From positions 44,471,885 to 44,535,884 of the forward strand of contig CAIIXF020000001.1 in NCBI GenBank assembly GCA_903813345.2: 64,000 nucleotides of DNA, given 5' to 3'. The translations under genes and the position numbers were made by a program. The notes below the pieces were generated by a model that saw only the letters and a program-made list of their open reading frames with translations, searched no databases and was not told where the DNA came from. This stretch comes from Owenia fusiformis (lineage: Eukaryota > Annelida > Polychaeta > Sabellida > Oweniidae). Shown piece by piece: positions 50,201-55,459 of the stretch. Numbering within the stretch: the stretch's first letter is position 1; each line of letters opens with the position of its first letter.

Positions 50201-50605
50201 AATTAGGCCGATGCACAGCTTCAGAAAAGTGCCTCTTGTAATGTAGGCCAATTACCTTATTGGACTAATTTTCTTGAGTCTATGTACCAAAAGAACAAAT
50301 AGAAAAACATGTTTGGTTTAATGTAAATTATTTCATGAATTCAAGATGGAGTTACAAATTGAAGCAATTGATTTGATGAAGTATTTTAAACATTTAATTT
50401 TCTTTTACATACGACTTTAAAATGTTTTAAACATATGATGCATTAACGAACGTCCATTTCTTATTTCAGTTATCCAGAGGAGCTAGGATCTCTTGATATA
50501 TACAGAGCGATTAATTCAGTCGCCAAATTTGACTTTCTAAGCAATAAAAATCTTGGGAGTCAAATCAATGACAATCACCATGGTGACATGAAGGACCCAA
50601 CCTGA
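8137..50605 (+). CDS. YEATS2: YEATS domain-containing protein 2 (whole gene, 17 coding exons)
   Basis: YEATS2 is the acyl-lysine reader subunit of the ATAC histone acetyltransferase complex in the nucleus. Seventeen coding exons, each with GT/AG borders, join in frame to 4,107 nt, about 1,368 residues; the human protein is about 1,420. Residues 39-90 match the conserved N-terminal helix region ([18 protein letters not shown]). Residues about 190-310 are the YEATS domain, with the aromatic cage residues Y247 (HPSYRPND) and W267 (RRGWGEF), equivalent to human Y262 and W282. Residues about 310-1075 form a long Pro/Ser/Thr-rich linker with several psi-K-x-E sumoylation-type motifs. Then come a conserved block containing [14 protein letters not shown] and a C-terminal histone-fold-like region ending near [13 protein letters not shown] at 8137 is chosen because the following residues match the family N-terminus (DPDYQD). 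Intron 12 hosts two antisense genes; intron 8 hosts a transposon. Confidence 0.96.
8393..8490 (+). CDS. YEATS2: YEATS2 coding exon 2
   Basis: The acceptor is TTATTTCTTCAG and the donor AAG/GTATGG. It encodes [17 protein letters not shown] and the start of the conserved N-terminal helix region. Confidence 0.93.
8587..8712 (+). repeat. Dispersed repeat, copy 2
   Basis: About 80% similar by eye to the copy at 7206-7325, in the same orientation, inside YEATS2 intron 2. Confidence 0.6.
8999..9088 (+). CDS. YEATS2: YEATS2 coding exon 3
   Basis: The acceptor is TTTTGTTTTAG and the donor CAG/GTACAA, phase 0 at both ends. It encodes [20 protein letters not shown], the most conserved N-terminal stretch of the family. 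Confidence 0.95.
9264..9467 (+). CDS. YEATS2: YEATS2 coding exon 4
   Basis: The acceptor is TTATGTTTATAG and the donor TTG/GTAATT, phase 0. It encodes a variable Ser/Thr/Asn-rich spacer containing IHPTVKKHL and a psi-K-x-E motif (IIKTEN). Confidence 0.9.
9527..10400. mobile_element. Foldback Tc1/mariner-like MITE with TA target duplication
   Basis: An 874-bp element with long inverted arms (about 9527-9790 and 10150-10400). It begins CACTCCCCTCCATAAGTTTG, ends with the complement, and is flanked by TA on both sides. No transposase is present. Its internal sequence is homologous to that of the element at 59860-60758, although the outer ~100 bp differ. Confidence 0.85.
10401..12386. repeat. 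Intron 4 repeat composite: hairpin, CGAACGAAGTTC element, paired ends
   Basis: Positions about 10923-11066 form a hairpin with arms ACAAATACTGGATGATCAGG and complement. At 11068 and about 12352 lie inverted ATTATGCACCTC words that may be the ends of one larger element. Between them, about 11306-12060 is a ~750-bp repeat with TIR ATCCCAACGAACGAA, a TCCG-rich run and AAGATGGCCGCC words, related to the array at 143-2790. Another short hairpin around TATCCGACCC lies at 12218-12258. No gene was seen. Confidence 0.6.
12387..12499 (+). CDS. YEATS2: YEATS2 coding exon 5
   Basis: The acceptor is CATTGTTGCAG and the donor AA/GTAAGT. It encodes the spacer end and the entry to the YEATS domain ([11 protein letters not shown]). 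Confidence 0.94.
12783..12944 (+). CDS. YEATS2: YEATS2 coding exon 6 (YEATS domain)
   Basis: The acceptor is TTGAAATAG and the donor AC/GTAAGT. It encodes the YEATS core, including [11 protein letters not shown] and [14 protein letters not shown] with cage residue Y247. Confidence 0.97.
13250..13361 (+). CDS. YEATS2: YEATS2 coding exon 7 (YEATS domain)
   Basis: The acceptor is TGTACATTCAG and the donor AAG/GTAGGC. It encodes [18 protein letters not shown] with cage residue W267, and the following beta strand. Confidence 0.97.
13666..13710 (+). CDS. YEATS2: YEATS2 coding exon 8 (small exon)
   Basis: A 45-nt exon with acceptor TTTATTTTCAG and donor ACA/GTAAAT, phase 0. It encodes [15 protein letters not shown], the conserved end of the YEATS domain. 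Its size hides it from a simple ORF scan. Confidence 0.94.
14816..15490 (+). CDS. Transposase exon 1: RAG1-N-terminal-like zinc-binding module
   Basis: The first 225 residues of an 886-residue protein, from ATG at 14816; donor AAG/GTAATT, phase 0. The cysteine/histidine layout follows the zinc-binding N-terminal region of vertebrate RAG1 (importin-binding region). It has CRLCG (C18, C21), then [16 protein letters not shown] (H61, C66, C69, H75), then a conserved-position Trp (W97) and CAIC (C108, C111) followed by a basic KPNKRKYSE stretch. In RAG1 the equivalents are CRFCG, HPTEFCHNCW and CDIC followed by KRK. The rest is Lys/Ser-rich and may carry nuclear localisation signals. The module probably mediates DNA or protein contacts of the transposase; that is inference. 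Without the splice, the frame ends 6 codons into the intron. Confidence 0.8.
15674..17659 (+). CDS. Transposase exon 2: DDE-type transposase core
   Basis: The acceptor CTACAATTTCAG joins AAG to TGC in phase 0 and the frame runs to TAA at 17657-17659 (residues 226-886). A Lys/Arg-rich region (about 235-370) is followed by a transposase-like core. Candidate catalytic acids are D423 (KLGADHGG), D493 (CGDYDFL) or D573 (LFDIEIS), and E824 ([12 protein letters not shown]). [18 protein letters not shown] carries a CxxC and resembles the RAG1/Transib zinc-binding insert (GLEASGSVYICTLC). Related uncharacterised proteins are widespread in cnidarian and other invertebrate genomes, from memory. Which acids are catalytic needs a structure-based alignment. 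The intron is only 183 bp. Confidence 0.8.
   Translation, partial: CLRFVLVPEPRVGSDKASSPLKRKRARKLQKIREKISGKGSDSSISQLSKEWLVQRRKKRARERLEFLCKLKPSVMNTRKIMAMKTKAKISWGQLKEISRFLRSFNVKMESQNKQREYKKKLLSKIKLKAKLKLLRTRDPNAPDSKKGMVYKKLPMAYISNLPKYLGDHLSMMSEFRTLCLDHPVIPKNEIWVKLGADHGGNSFKTTLQVINTASPNNTNNCLVFAMFRAKDTRDNLDTVLKRFKPDIDQINNMTWRGKKIKLFMCGDYDFLTKAMGLSGPSGSYSCLYCHIRHTQYSIPRKERESLGITERSQMTLKSDYDKFIDEAESNISKAKHYMNVINEPLFDIEISRICPPYLHILLGIVLKHHNILLKGCNQIDRALGRAIAKDNRLPDNKRDTPFGEYVEKWEKIHCLKKKLRCENSKTLKNEIKEKIKEEKSELELKSTKGPIGAEMDVVLKRHHIKRAAYFGGAFEGNHASRYLKRDVIEDVANEVVRKTHSLSSTLSCEDKLLDKAHVLKNKVIKINEAFAIVHNYIGHCERIEEAQIQSIQLSIDNYLAIYRKEFPDIKVIPKQHLLEDHIVPWIKTYKCGMGLGGEQGVEAVHKVFNHLDRRMCGIRHEVNRLASTLSEHLLSCQPEITTATPIINKRTPRCVKKLLE
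18342..19093. other. End of YEATS2 intron 8, repeat-like
   Basis: No exon was seen. GTCCGCCGGCAG and GTCCACCGGCAG form a direct pair at about 18869-18922. They sit next to CACGCTAAGGGTTAAG, which looks like one end of another DNA element; its partner was not located. The rest is unremarkable AT-rich sequence. Confidence 0.4.
19094..21390 (+). CDS. YEATS2: YEATS2 coding exon 9 (large low-complexity exon)
   Basis: A 2,297-nt exon; acceptor TCTTGTTTTGCAG, donor TATG/GTGAGA. It starts with [13 protein letters not shown], closing the YEATS domain, then encodes about 760 residues rich in Pro, Ser, Thr and Gly. Repeated psi-K-x-E motifs are seen ([29 protein letters not shown]), as in the vertebrate protein. 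An unusually long exon here also fits vertebrate YEATS2's long disordered middle. It ends near [10 protein letters not shown]. Confidence 0.95.
21743..22060 (+). repeat. 17-bp minisatellite (TACATGTGTCCAGCTTA)n
   Basis: About 18 head-to-tail copies of a 17-bp unit with few substitutions (TACACG, TATATG, TCTAGC variants). It lies in YEATS2 intron 9, ending about 50 bp before the next acceptor. As 17 is not divisible by 3 and the unit lacks a stop in most frames, all three + frames are open. These are not genes. Confidence 0.92.
22112..22194 (+). CDS. YEATS2: YEATS2 coding exon 10
   Basis: The acceptor is CTTTATTACAG and the donor AAAG/GTGAGG. It encodes [20 protein letters not shown], aligned with the human block around HLETIQQLLTAVVKKIPL. 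Confidence 0.93.
22255..22390 (+). repeat. Dispersed TATGTTACTACC repeat, copy 1
   Basis: A ~130-bp repeat with GTCTCCAACTTTTT and GGTAGTGACATTTTGCATG. Copies are at about 50047-50190 and 53832-53975, all on the + strand. Inside YEATS2 intron 10. Family not recognised. Confidence 0.75.
22451..22530 (+). CDS. YEATS2: YEATS2 coding exon 11
   Basis: The acceptor is TTCCTTTCAG and the donor GAG/GTAGGT. It encodes [13 protein letters not shown], nearly identical to human GWNIGKRRAAE. Confidence 0.96.
22732..22879 (+). CDS. YEATS2: YEATS2 coding exon 12
   Basis: The acceptor is TTTTACTCCAG and the donor TATG/GTGAGT, phase 1. It encodes [15 protein letters not shown] and [16 protein letters not shown], matching human HIAHWCRCHGYTPPD. 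Confidence 0.95.
22880..25497. other. Start of the 25-kb YEATS2 intron 12, noncoding
   Basis: AT-rich sequence without a recognisable exon on either strand. A tandem duplication of GTTCTGTGCCATGGTTGAAC lies at about 23908-23952. Otherwise nothing notable was seen up to the TRIM-NHL gene. Confidence 0.5.
25498..25503 (-). terminator. Candidate polyadenylation signal of the TRIM-NHL gene
   Basis: AATAAA on the minus strand, about 130 bp beyond the stop codon. The cleavage site was not determined. Confidence 0.45.
25631..27850 (-). CDS. TRIM-NHL RING E3 ubiquitin ligase family protein (single coding exon)
   Basis: A 739-residue tripartite-motif protein. A C3HC4 RING occupies residues 20-69 (C20, C23, C35, H37, C40, C43, C66, C69), implying E3 ubiquitin ligase activity. 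Two B-boxes follow, at about 114-150 (CNNC...CHEC...CRFC) and about 185-220 (CWEH...CCVQC...CAKC...H). A helical coiled-coil region spans about 225-345, and about six NHL repeats (about 425-700) form a predicted beta-propeller that binds RNA or protein in TRIM2/3/32/71 relatives. No filamin domain is evident. The tail is Pro/Lys-rich. The coding region is uninterrupted; a 3' splice site (TTACTTTCAG) just 5' of the start at about 27903 suggests a spliced 5' UTR. AATAAA lies at 25498-25503 (minus), about 130 bp past the stop. The gene is antisense within YEATS2 intron 12. The precise paralogue is unresolved. Confidence 0.93.
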   Translation of the reverse strand: MDSFLPDILQKETKDELLCCTICHGPLMQPKLLPCLHTFCHDCLETCIHYEDTSDVISEQPGQLKCPICSNEVELSEHGLDEIPDNIFLIALQTPDFDPKLSNVDDMPCIVVPQKCNNCESDIAMYECHECNHNLCRFCRRAHDSLKITNSHKVVSLHSRAAKRTSLRKTYVDETRANQDSACWEHPDDIIDMCCVQCDQPICAKCREIDHTLHRCVPLKDTAKRDRDFIKSSRDCVNSKVVAYQDAIINITKYESDIQDSKEHLLKEINNRNQKMHQMIDACSQTLIEQLDSCCSREQSQIESYKEAYDSQLASLRATEAFIDRLVKQGKPDEIVHMKKYILERNPHFEVCNPEKINRKLSLKFSHIHITQNDLQKFSGRIIETKIAVPKVVVQTKSPLPSPLSPMGSTLKSEQVSNFTSKTLNDKMGCKPTSITVTDTDEIIAIDDINKKIKIFNKRGRLINELAPEGSNKLIDPWDVCVLKNGHIAVTDRAHGVCGIKVFNLDGKFIETLCPHLKTPWGITTNRKGEIITTDIEEKCVKVHDAEGGLLYSIPEPGEDQIFMCPEYVCVNKNDDIIVSDFEGHFIKVFDSQGRFLYQYGSWGFLPQQLDVPCGICTNRNGDILVADYNNHRIHIITTDGKFKGYVLTADDGIRQPQDVAINSEGELVVSDGKNIKVFKYYEGPMSTDCMDYDQPIRTYDTPGPTKRPVTIAKPPVPSKSHIVTKPKPTATYLLETGL
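27904..31194. other. YEATS2 intron 12, noncoding
   Basis: AT-rich sequence with no recognisable coding exon. A candidate TRIM-NHL 5' UTR exon could lie here but is not identifiable by eye. A LINE/SINE-like 3' tail copy lies at 29292-29356. Confidence 0.45.
29292..29356 (+). repeat. Retroposon 3' tail copy (TATAGTGTATATTATATAAG)
   Basis: A ~60-bp segment starting AGCGGCTTG and ending in AATTGAATTGA. A near-identical copy in the same orientation lies at 32872-32931. Simple tails of this kind are typical of non-LTR retroposon 3' ends. Confidence 0.6.
31195..31350. repeat. 156-bp hairpin MITE
   Basis: Inverted arms AATAAATAATGATAGG and TTCAATATGGTGAAATT with their complements surround a short spacer. 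No coding capacity. Target duplication not certain. Confidence 0.75.
31351..32415. other. YEATS2 intron 12, noncoding
   Basis: AT-rich sequence with a (TA)n stretch near 31971. Nothing else was recognised. Confidence 0.4.
32416..32815. mobile_element. hAT-like nonautonomous element (GGGGCGTAGCCAG ends)
   Basis: The right end is CTGGCTACGCCCCTG. The left end is a diverged counterpart (TAGGCATAGCCATGGGG) next to poly-G/poly-C runs. Flanks TAGACCAT and TAGACATT could be an aged 8-bp duplication. Ends of this type are common in hAT MITEs. No open frame. Confidence 0.5.
32872..32931 (+). repeat. Retroposon 3' tail copy 2
   Basis: Nearly identical to 29292-29356, starting AGCGGCTGG and ending AATTGAATTGAA. 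Confidence 0.6.
32932..34575. other. YEATS2 intron 12, noncoding
   Basis: AT-rich sequence without recognised genes or repeats. Confidence 0.4.
34581..36320. mobile_element. Large foldback element with GGTAA flanks
   Basis: A 1,740-bp element with ~450-bp inverted arms (34581 to about 35040 and about 35870-36320) around a ~830-bp loop. The termini are CACGGGGTGCCATCGAATAA and complement (GTACCCCGTG), with GGTAA directly repeated at 34576-34580 and 36321-36325. The arms' inner ends carry two copies of GGAACGTAACCGGAGC. The hydrophobic frames in the loop (35040-35370) have no family resemblance and are not called genes. Superfamily unassigned. Confidence 0.82.
36326..37892. other. YEATS2 intron 12, noncoding
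   Basis: No exon or repeat was recognised. Confidence 0.4.
37898..40150. mobile_element. TIR element with two CGGTAGATTTT arrays
   Basis: A 2,253-bp element with ends CATACCTGCCAACCTA and complement, directly flanked by ATATG (37893-37897, 40151-40155). Subterminal arrays of GCGGTAGTTTT/ACGGTAGATTTT words lie at about 37925-38645 (dozens of copies, with a longer composite period in the second half) and 39858-40135 (about ten). The ~1.2-kb centre (38650-39840) has no transposase-like frame. Dense subterminal motif arrays suggest transposase-binding sites of a nonautonomous transposon. That is inference. Confidence 0.75.
40636..40745. repeat. 110-bp hairpin repeat
   Basis: Arms TTATGTCACTATGACGTGAA and complement, with a second inner stem CCAAATATAGG/CCTATATTGG. 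Related CGATATAGCCCG sequence just upstream (about 40480-40530) may belong to the same larger element. Confidence 0.7.
41155..41360. mobile_element. 206-bp TA-flanked MITE
   Basis: Ends CTGTATAAGTGGTA and complement flanked by TA on each side, as in Tc1/mariner-type MITEs. Internal words such as TTTTCCTAATTTTAATTTTC are partly self-complementary. Confidence 0.75.
41363..42370. other. YEATS2 intron 12, noncoding
   Basis: AT-rich sequence without recognised genes or repeats. Confidence 0.4.
42371..42759. repeat. AAGATGGC-family repeat segment
   Basis: It contains GGGAGATATAGAGAATGCC, TCTGTCTGTCCATCC and CAAAATGGCC/AAGATGGG words, related to the arrays at 143-2790 and 11306-12060. It is interrupted by the foldback element that follows. 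Confidence 0.55.
42760..43461. mobile_element. Foldback element (GTGCAGTATGGCAA ends)
   Basis: A ~700-bp imperfect palindrome. Outer words GTGCAGTATGGCAA and complement are followed by long matched arms (AATATGTTTTCTTTCAAGTG at about 42847 against its complement near 43350-43380). The arms include a matched AAAGAGGATCTT region. Target duplication not clear. No coding capacity. Confidence 0.75.
43462..44150. other. 3' flank of the P450 gene
   Basis: No exon recognised. Minus-strand AATAAA at 43882-43887 is a possible P450 polyadenylation signal about 265 bp past the stop. The + strand frame at 43877-44137 has no family resemblance. Confidence 0.4.
44151..44332 (-). CDS. P450 coding exon 4 (haem-ligand exon)
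   Basis: The acceptor on the minus strand is TTTTTTTCCAG. The exon begins GTCATCGCGCATGC and ends GAGTAA, 60 residues. It encodes [12 protein letters not shown] and the C-terminus [13 protein letters not shown]. It is short enough to be missed by a length-limited ORF scan; without it the P450 would look truncated before its haem cysteine. Confidence 0.92.
44151..46714 (-). CDS. Cytochrome P450, CYP1/2-type (four coding exons, 528 residues)
   Basis: A haem-thiolate monooxygenase, probably anchored in the endoplasmic reticulum. Four exons join in frame to 1,587 nt: 46714-46443, 46204-46086, 45615-44602 and 44332-44151 (minus). An N-terminal hydrophobic anchor (about residues 25-45) is followed by the proline hinge [17 protein letters not shown], typical of microsomal P450s. 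The K-helix ExxR is E390-R393 (EVLR), PERF is at 446-449, and the haem motif FGYGHRACLG ends at residue 475 with C473 as thiolate ligand. The haem motif is split by the last intron. The I-helix is odd: where family members have AGx(D/E)TT, this protein reads DLLEQV (acid E335, but no Thr). Substrate unknown. The gene is antisense within YEATS2 intron 12. CYP1/2-clan placement rests on the K-helix to PERF region. Confidence 0.93.
44602..45615 (-). CDS. P450 coding exon 3
   Basis: The acceptor is TTCAATTCCAG and the donor TATG/GTATGT. It encodes residues 131-469: [15 protein letters not shown] through the I-helix, ExxR, PERF and FGYG. A GTAAGT word 10 nt into the exon is read through as coding. 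Confidence 0.93.
46086..46204 (-). CDS. P450 coding exon 2
   Basis: The acceptor is TATTTCTAG and the donor AAAAG/GTAAAT. It encodes [18 protein letters not shown] and the conserved F-x-GRPP region. Confidence 0.92.
46443..46714 (-). CDS. P450 coding exon 1
   Basis: ATG at 46714 follows the acceptor CTTTTTTTAG and ATT. It encodes the membrane anchor, the PPGP hinge and [13 protein letters not shown]; donor GAAAT/GTGAGT. Confidence 0.92.
47047..47110 (-). other. Candidate noncoding first exon of the P450 gene
   Basis: On the minus strand, CATATATTG/GTGAGT at 47047 is a good donor, and the first coding exon has an acceptor directly before its ATG. The upstream end is arbitrary. Confidence 0.35.
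47111..48136. other. End of YEATS2 intron 12
   Basis: Noncoding. A truncated copy of the CTTGCTGAAATCCTCATTTT repeat lies at about 47808-47840. The intron closes with GTGTTTTCAG. Confidence 0.5.
48137..48316 (+). CDS. YEATS2: YEATS2 coding exon 13
   Basis: The acceptor is GTGTTTTCAG and the donor ACAG/GTGAAT, phase 1. It encodes [20 protein letters not shown] and an acidic [12 protein letters not shown] stretch. The splice from exon 12 spans 25,257 bp but keeps the frame. Confidence 0.92.
48662..48780 (+). CDS. YEATS2: YEATS2 coding exon 14
   Basis: The acceptor is ATTTTTACAG and the donor CAG/GTATAC. It encodes [13 protein letters not shown] (another psi-K-x-E motif) and [10 protein letters not shown]. 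Confidence 0.93.
49053..49127 (+). CDS. YEATS2: YEATS2 coding exon 15
   Basis: The acceptor is TTGTAATTTCAG and the donor TCG/GTAATT. It encodes [20 protein letters not shown], matching human IGITLQPVALHRNVYASVVE. Confidence 0.95.
49849..49913 (+). CDS. YEATS2: YEATS2 coding exon 16
   Basis: The acceptor is CTATTGTTTCAG and the donor AACAG/GTAAGG. It encodes [16 protein letters not shown], part of the C-terminal histone-fold-like helix set. Confidence 0.95.
50047..50190 (+). repeat. Dispersed TATGTCACTACC repeat, copy 2
   Basis: It shares CACTACC-GAAGTG-TGACAT, TTTCCAACTTTTT and GTGGTGACATTTTGCATG with 22255-22390 and 53832-53975. It lies in YEATS2 intron 16. Confidence 0.75.
50470..50605 (+). 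CDS. YEATS2: YEATS2 coding exon 17 (last)
   Basis: The acceptor is TTATTTCAG. It encodes [20 protein letters not shown] and [10 protein letters not shown], matching human SNIHQAICNIPFLDFLTNKHMG, and stops with TGA at 50603-50605. Confidence 0.96.
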
Positions 50606-50929
50606 ATATATAATGATACAACATAGGATGGAGTGATAACCTTTATTTATTTAAACTACACGAGCATTGTTCCTGACATCTTAAGATTGGATTCTATCAT
50701 GTATTCTTTGCAAATACTGTGAATGTTACAAAAGGTGGTGTGCATTTTCAACATAATTTTAAAATTACTGTGCATGTATAGTTTTAGGGATATTGGGACA
50801 ACTCTTATATTACACATGAAAAAAGCAAAACTGTAGCTCTTCAAAAACTCTTTCAGTGAATATATCTTTCCTGTATTCTGTACCAGATAAAGTTGTAGTC
50901 ATTTTACAAAGAATTGGTCAAAAAATCAC

Positions 50930-51980
50930 TCCTATAAAGTTTCAACCATTTTGCCTTATATTGTAGTCTTACTCAATGTTATCAAAATGTGATATAATGT
51001 GAAACTTTGTTATATATATAAGTTGTTTTGAAAGAAATTTTTGTACAGAAAACTTTTTAATTTTGGTTATCACACACATCTTTTAATAAGAAGTAATGTA
51101 TATCATTGCATACTGTACATCTTACACTATTTTGTGTTGAAAAAATTAAGAGGATTAGTTAAAAAATAAGGGAAATTAACTTTCAAGTGCAGAAAAGTTT
51201 AAAGATATGTTTTGTGGAATTTTTTTTCAAATATTCAAATTTCCCGCCATTTTTCAAATAAAAGTTTAAATTTTTAATCATCAAATATTCCTCTATTCAG
51301 TGCTGAACACATAAAAGGTGGAATGCTGATAACTGGGCGTTAATATATATATCGTCTTCTTGATGAGACACATATTGGAACTTGGGATTCATAGCCATTC
51401 AACTAAGCCACAAAAAGTATGTAAATTAGTTGTTCAATATGTTCAATTGTGTTAATAATCTCGATATTATTCTTTTAACTTTTTAACACGACTGCGAAGA
51501 AAAAACTTTTGCACCCTAAATGACATCTTCGTGATGTCATTTTGGGTGCAAAAAATGTTTTGGAAAAAATTCAAATCTACTCAATTTTTTTCTAATTATG
51601 CCTAACTTTCAAAATAAACCAATGAATGTTGATTGTCTAACAAAGTTGAAAAGAAGAATATATTGTGTTCCATTGGTTTCTATGAGAATTAAAATTTTAT
51701 GATGCATTTTTCTCTGAACCACTTTCATGCATGGATGAGTTCATTCTCGCTTATTTATGGACCGATTTTCTTAATTTTTTCTACAAAAGACCAGTGAGGT
51801 TGAATGCTACTCATTCATGTTTTAAATAAATTCATGATTTTTCAAACAAAAAGTCCTTCAAAAAACACTTTGAAATTTAAAAACAAATTTTCATATAGGC
51901 CTATCACATTTTGATAACATTGGGTAAGACTACAATATAAGCCAAAGTGGTTTAAACTTTATATGGAGAAAACATATTTT
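50930..51980. repeat. Foldback repeat just downstream of YEATS2
   Basis: Left arm at about 50930-51005 (TATAAAGTTTCAACCATTTT, CTTATATTGTAGTCTTACTC) and right arm at about 51897-51975 are inverted copies. Weaker matches continue inward. A further hairpin around CACCCTAAATGACATC/complement lies at about 51512-51552. Ends and target duplication were not resolved. Confidence 0.65.
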
Positions 51981-53831
51981 ATCAACTTAGTAAAGTTTTG
52001 TTACAGAAAAAACTTATGAATTCAGAAAATAAATTGTGTACCCTAAATGACATCAATGCCTGATGACATCACAAATTCTTATCAACAATTAAATCTAATT
52101 TTCTAGTATGCCTAAAAGGAAGTTGAATTGTTAAAATTGATCTGTAGGAGTGCAGGAAATAATTTATTTACAGTTTACATTGTATAATGTATATGATGAT
52201 CTAAAAATTGAAATTTTTGTTATAGAAATGGCGAGAAAATCAGATATTGTAAAATTTAAAGAACAGCATTTTTGGAAAGACCACTTACTTTTCGAACAAT
52301 TTTCATGACATATAATATTTGGATGATTAAACAATAAGTTCATGTTTGGGGGTGTACTTTGCACATGTTAGACTGTGCTGAAAAGAAGTTATAAAATTGC
52401 ACATTTGAAAACTAGAAAATGTATTGCCATTCATATTTTTATAGAATTATTAACAATTAAACACAATTGTAAAATACAAAAAAGAAAATAAATATTATTT
52501 TTCTATGTGTAAGTAAAATTAAAATGTGAATTTAAGTCAAATTCTGGGGCTCTAGAAGAGTGTTCGAATGTACACACATAAACTGTACATGACTACATAT
52601 GTGTATACATATTTCAATTATTTATTCCATTTACATACATAGCACCATGTATTCCAATGTGGTTTGAAATAAAATAAATAAATAAAATAAATAATTCTTG
52701 AAGAATTTGGAACTTCGTTTTATTGTTTTTAGACTATCAGGTATGAGTACAGTTAGGCACCATGAACTAATCACTAACTTTTAGATATTCAATCCCATTG
52801 ATGTGTGAGTATTAATATTTACCATTGAATTAGTTGCTAATCCCATTTCACAACAATTGCTTGTTTTCTTTTTATTAATAAACTATTTAGGATTAGACCA
52901 AGAATCAATTGAGGTTAGCATACATGATCTGTATTTAAATTCCAAGTTCAACATACAAATAACTTGTTTCTATTTTCCCAAATTCAATTAATAAAATTTT
53001 CCCATTTTAGTTTTACAAATTCGATTAGGATCAATTCCAAACCATTTCACAAGAGAAAACACATAATAATTCTTCATTTGTGTTAGTAATCCTTTGTTAA
53101 AAAGTGTATAGACTTTCAATGTTGAATAAATCATAATCCTATTGAAGGTGAACAAACTGAGGTGTATGTGGTTGCTAGTTACTCTCCAAAGCAATGCATT
53201 TTTATGCTAATTAGCTCAAGTTGAAAACGAGGCTGCACTAACTTCCCTCAAAGTCGGCCATATTGATCGCTATGTAAATCATCTTCGGTAACTACGTTAT
53301 TTATAACCAAAGATAAGGATTAATCTTATGATCTAACATGCTTGACATGTAGAGTAAGTATATATATTTATTATCTGAAAGTTCTGTGAAAATCTTTTAA
53401 ACAGAAATCGTTATTTCTCATGGAGTAATATTTGAAATTTTTATACAGAAAATTCAATTTTTGAAAAAGTTCAAAACAAGGTTTGATTTATTAGTTGGTT
53501 CAGGTACTCGAGTAATGCGACTATAATATATAATCCTGGTATCGGATAAGGGTCAGGTTCATGTCTGTTCATGGGTGTAGTTGGATTGATTGGATAGGCT
53601 GATCAAAATGATGTGCGTGTATATTTACGTTACATTGCACCTTTTATACACTTTGGATAGAAGATCAATGCCTCTGTCTGTAAACTAAACCACTTGTGTC
53701 ACATGTTATTTCTTTCCTAACTATCAATTTGAAGATATTCTCCGTGTTTTTCTCTTCCATTACAACCATGGGCTTTCTAGACAGGATATTAGACTTTTAA
53801 GTCTCATAGCCGTATGGAATCCCAGTTTATT

Positions 53832-53975
53832 ATGTCACTACCAAAAGTGGTAACATATTGTTGTCTCCAACCTTTTTGTGGACAGTTGTTGGTGTTTGAT
53901 GGTTGGTGTTCAGCTTTCGACATCTGTTACAAATGGTAGGTGGTGACATTTTGCATGGTAATGCCTTGTTGATAA
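53832..53975 (+). repeat. Dispersed TATGTCACTACC repeat, copy 3
   Basis: Same family and orientation as 22255-22390 and 50047-50190, with GTAGGTGGTGACATTTTGCA near its end. Confidence 0.75.
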
Positions 53976-55459
53976 CTGTCCTAAATAAATTAAATTGGCA
54001 TTTAACTTGTACACTACAGTATTATGAGGTATTCTTTAAAGAATAGACAGAGAATGTACATTTCATGGAATCTGTAAAATATAAATGCACTCAAAAATGT
54101 TATTTCCTGGGAACTTTAGGAGCAGAAGATCTTTTGCTATAAACCCCTTCAGAGCTTCCTGCAGAATCTCTACAAGAATGGTTTATCTGTAATGACTTTC
54201 CCAAGCTAGCTTCAAATTCATACATATATATTGTAATATTCTTCATATATTCCCGGACTGCTACAATGTTGCAAAATTGCTGTTAAATTATATATTTAAC
54301 ATTGTTGCTTATGACAATGTCTATAAGTGTTATATTGTTACTTTGTGTATTTGTTTTTGACAATATTGCTTGATAGAATAATAATTGTAAAACCTGACTA
54401 ATCCGAACACCCATGGAACCAGCCAAAAGCGTTCAAATTGGCAGGTGTTCAAATTTCGAGGATTTTGTTGGTCGGGGAGGGGGATTTTCATTGTTCAGTC
54501 CACTATATTGAACACTTAATAAGTCAGAAAAGAATACATGTTGTTGATGAGTTTATTCTACAATAGGCCTATAGCCTATATGCTATGTCTGAAACAAATC
54601 TTTCAATAGAGTGAACAAACACATTCGAACATTCTGAAACATAATTTAATCTTTATTGTTTTTTTACACAATTCCTGTTTTTAGAAATATCCTATTAAGT
54701 ATCAAAGTCAGAAAACTATAATTTTCAAAAGTCTGCCTAATTTGATTCTCGTTTTCAGTCTTAGAAACTCCTCAAAGACTTAAATTTTCAAAAGGATGTT
54801 TCATAAATCGCTTTGTCTTACATCAATTCCTTATCTCCCTCTCGATGTCATTTCACCAATCATATCATTGATAGAGAATGGAGGATGAGGGGGAGGGGCA
54901 AAACAAGGGCTGAAAGTACAATTATTTAATTAATTGGCATTGTCTGTGGTCTTTATAATGTTTTCCATTGTGCTTTTTGTGATCATTTCCCAACACTGCT
55001 CATTGCTTGGTATAGTAGTACTTTTCAATGTAACAAAGTTATAAACAGTTATACTCAAATGTCCTTCAAATTATTGTTAACCTGAAGCTTATCATTCTTT
55101 TACACCATTTATGATAAAATTACAATGCTACGCGAGCATGTATGTATACAATTTTGTTTACCAAGAACTTGACCTCAAATTCTACTTATCTGGCAATGAA
55201 TTGCTTTGATACACGTTAGTTAAACTGTACAAGTGTATATCACAGATACTGATTATTAGTTTTACAAACTTTCACAGATATTTTCTCTATCAAAAAGTTA
55301 AATCATCAACAAGTGTATTCCTCGAAAGAAGAAGTAAGATTTATCTATTTCATTTTCTATTTTCTATATGCACTCCTATATTCTAGGAATTCTATCCAAT
55401 TACCCTTTCCAATCGTTTGATGTGCCTCTATCCACATTCTTTATAGTCGTTTGATCTAG

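Larger units (their letters stand above)
50606..55459. other. YEATS2 3' region and intergenic sequence
   Basis: No gene was recognised. YEATS2's 3' UTR starts here; AATAAA words occur at about 51258, 51612 and 52484, without a clear choice. It contains the inverted repeat at 50930-51980 and the dispersed repeat at 53832. A lone transposon-end-like word (CTGACTAATCCGAAC) lies near 54395. Confidence 0.45.

Noticed and set aside
54390-54480. Transposon terminus-like CTGACTAATCCGAAC
   Set aside because: No inverted partner or target duplication was found nearby, so no element is called.
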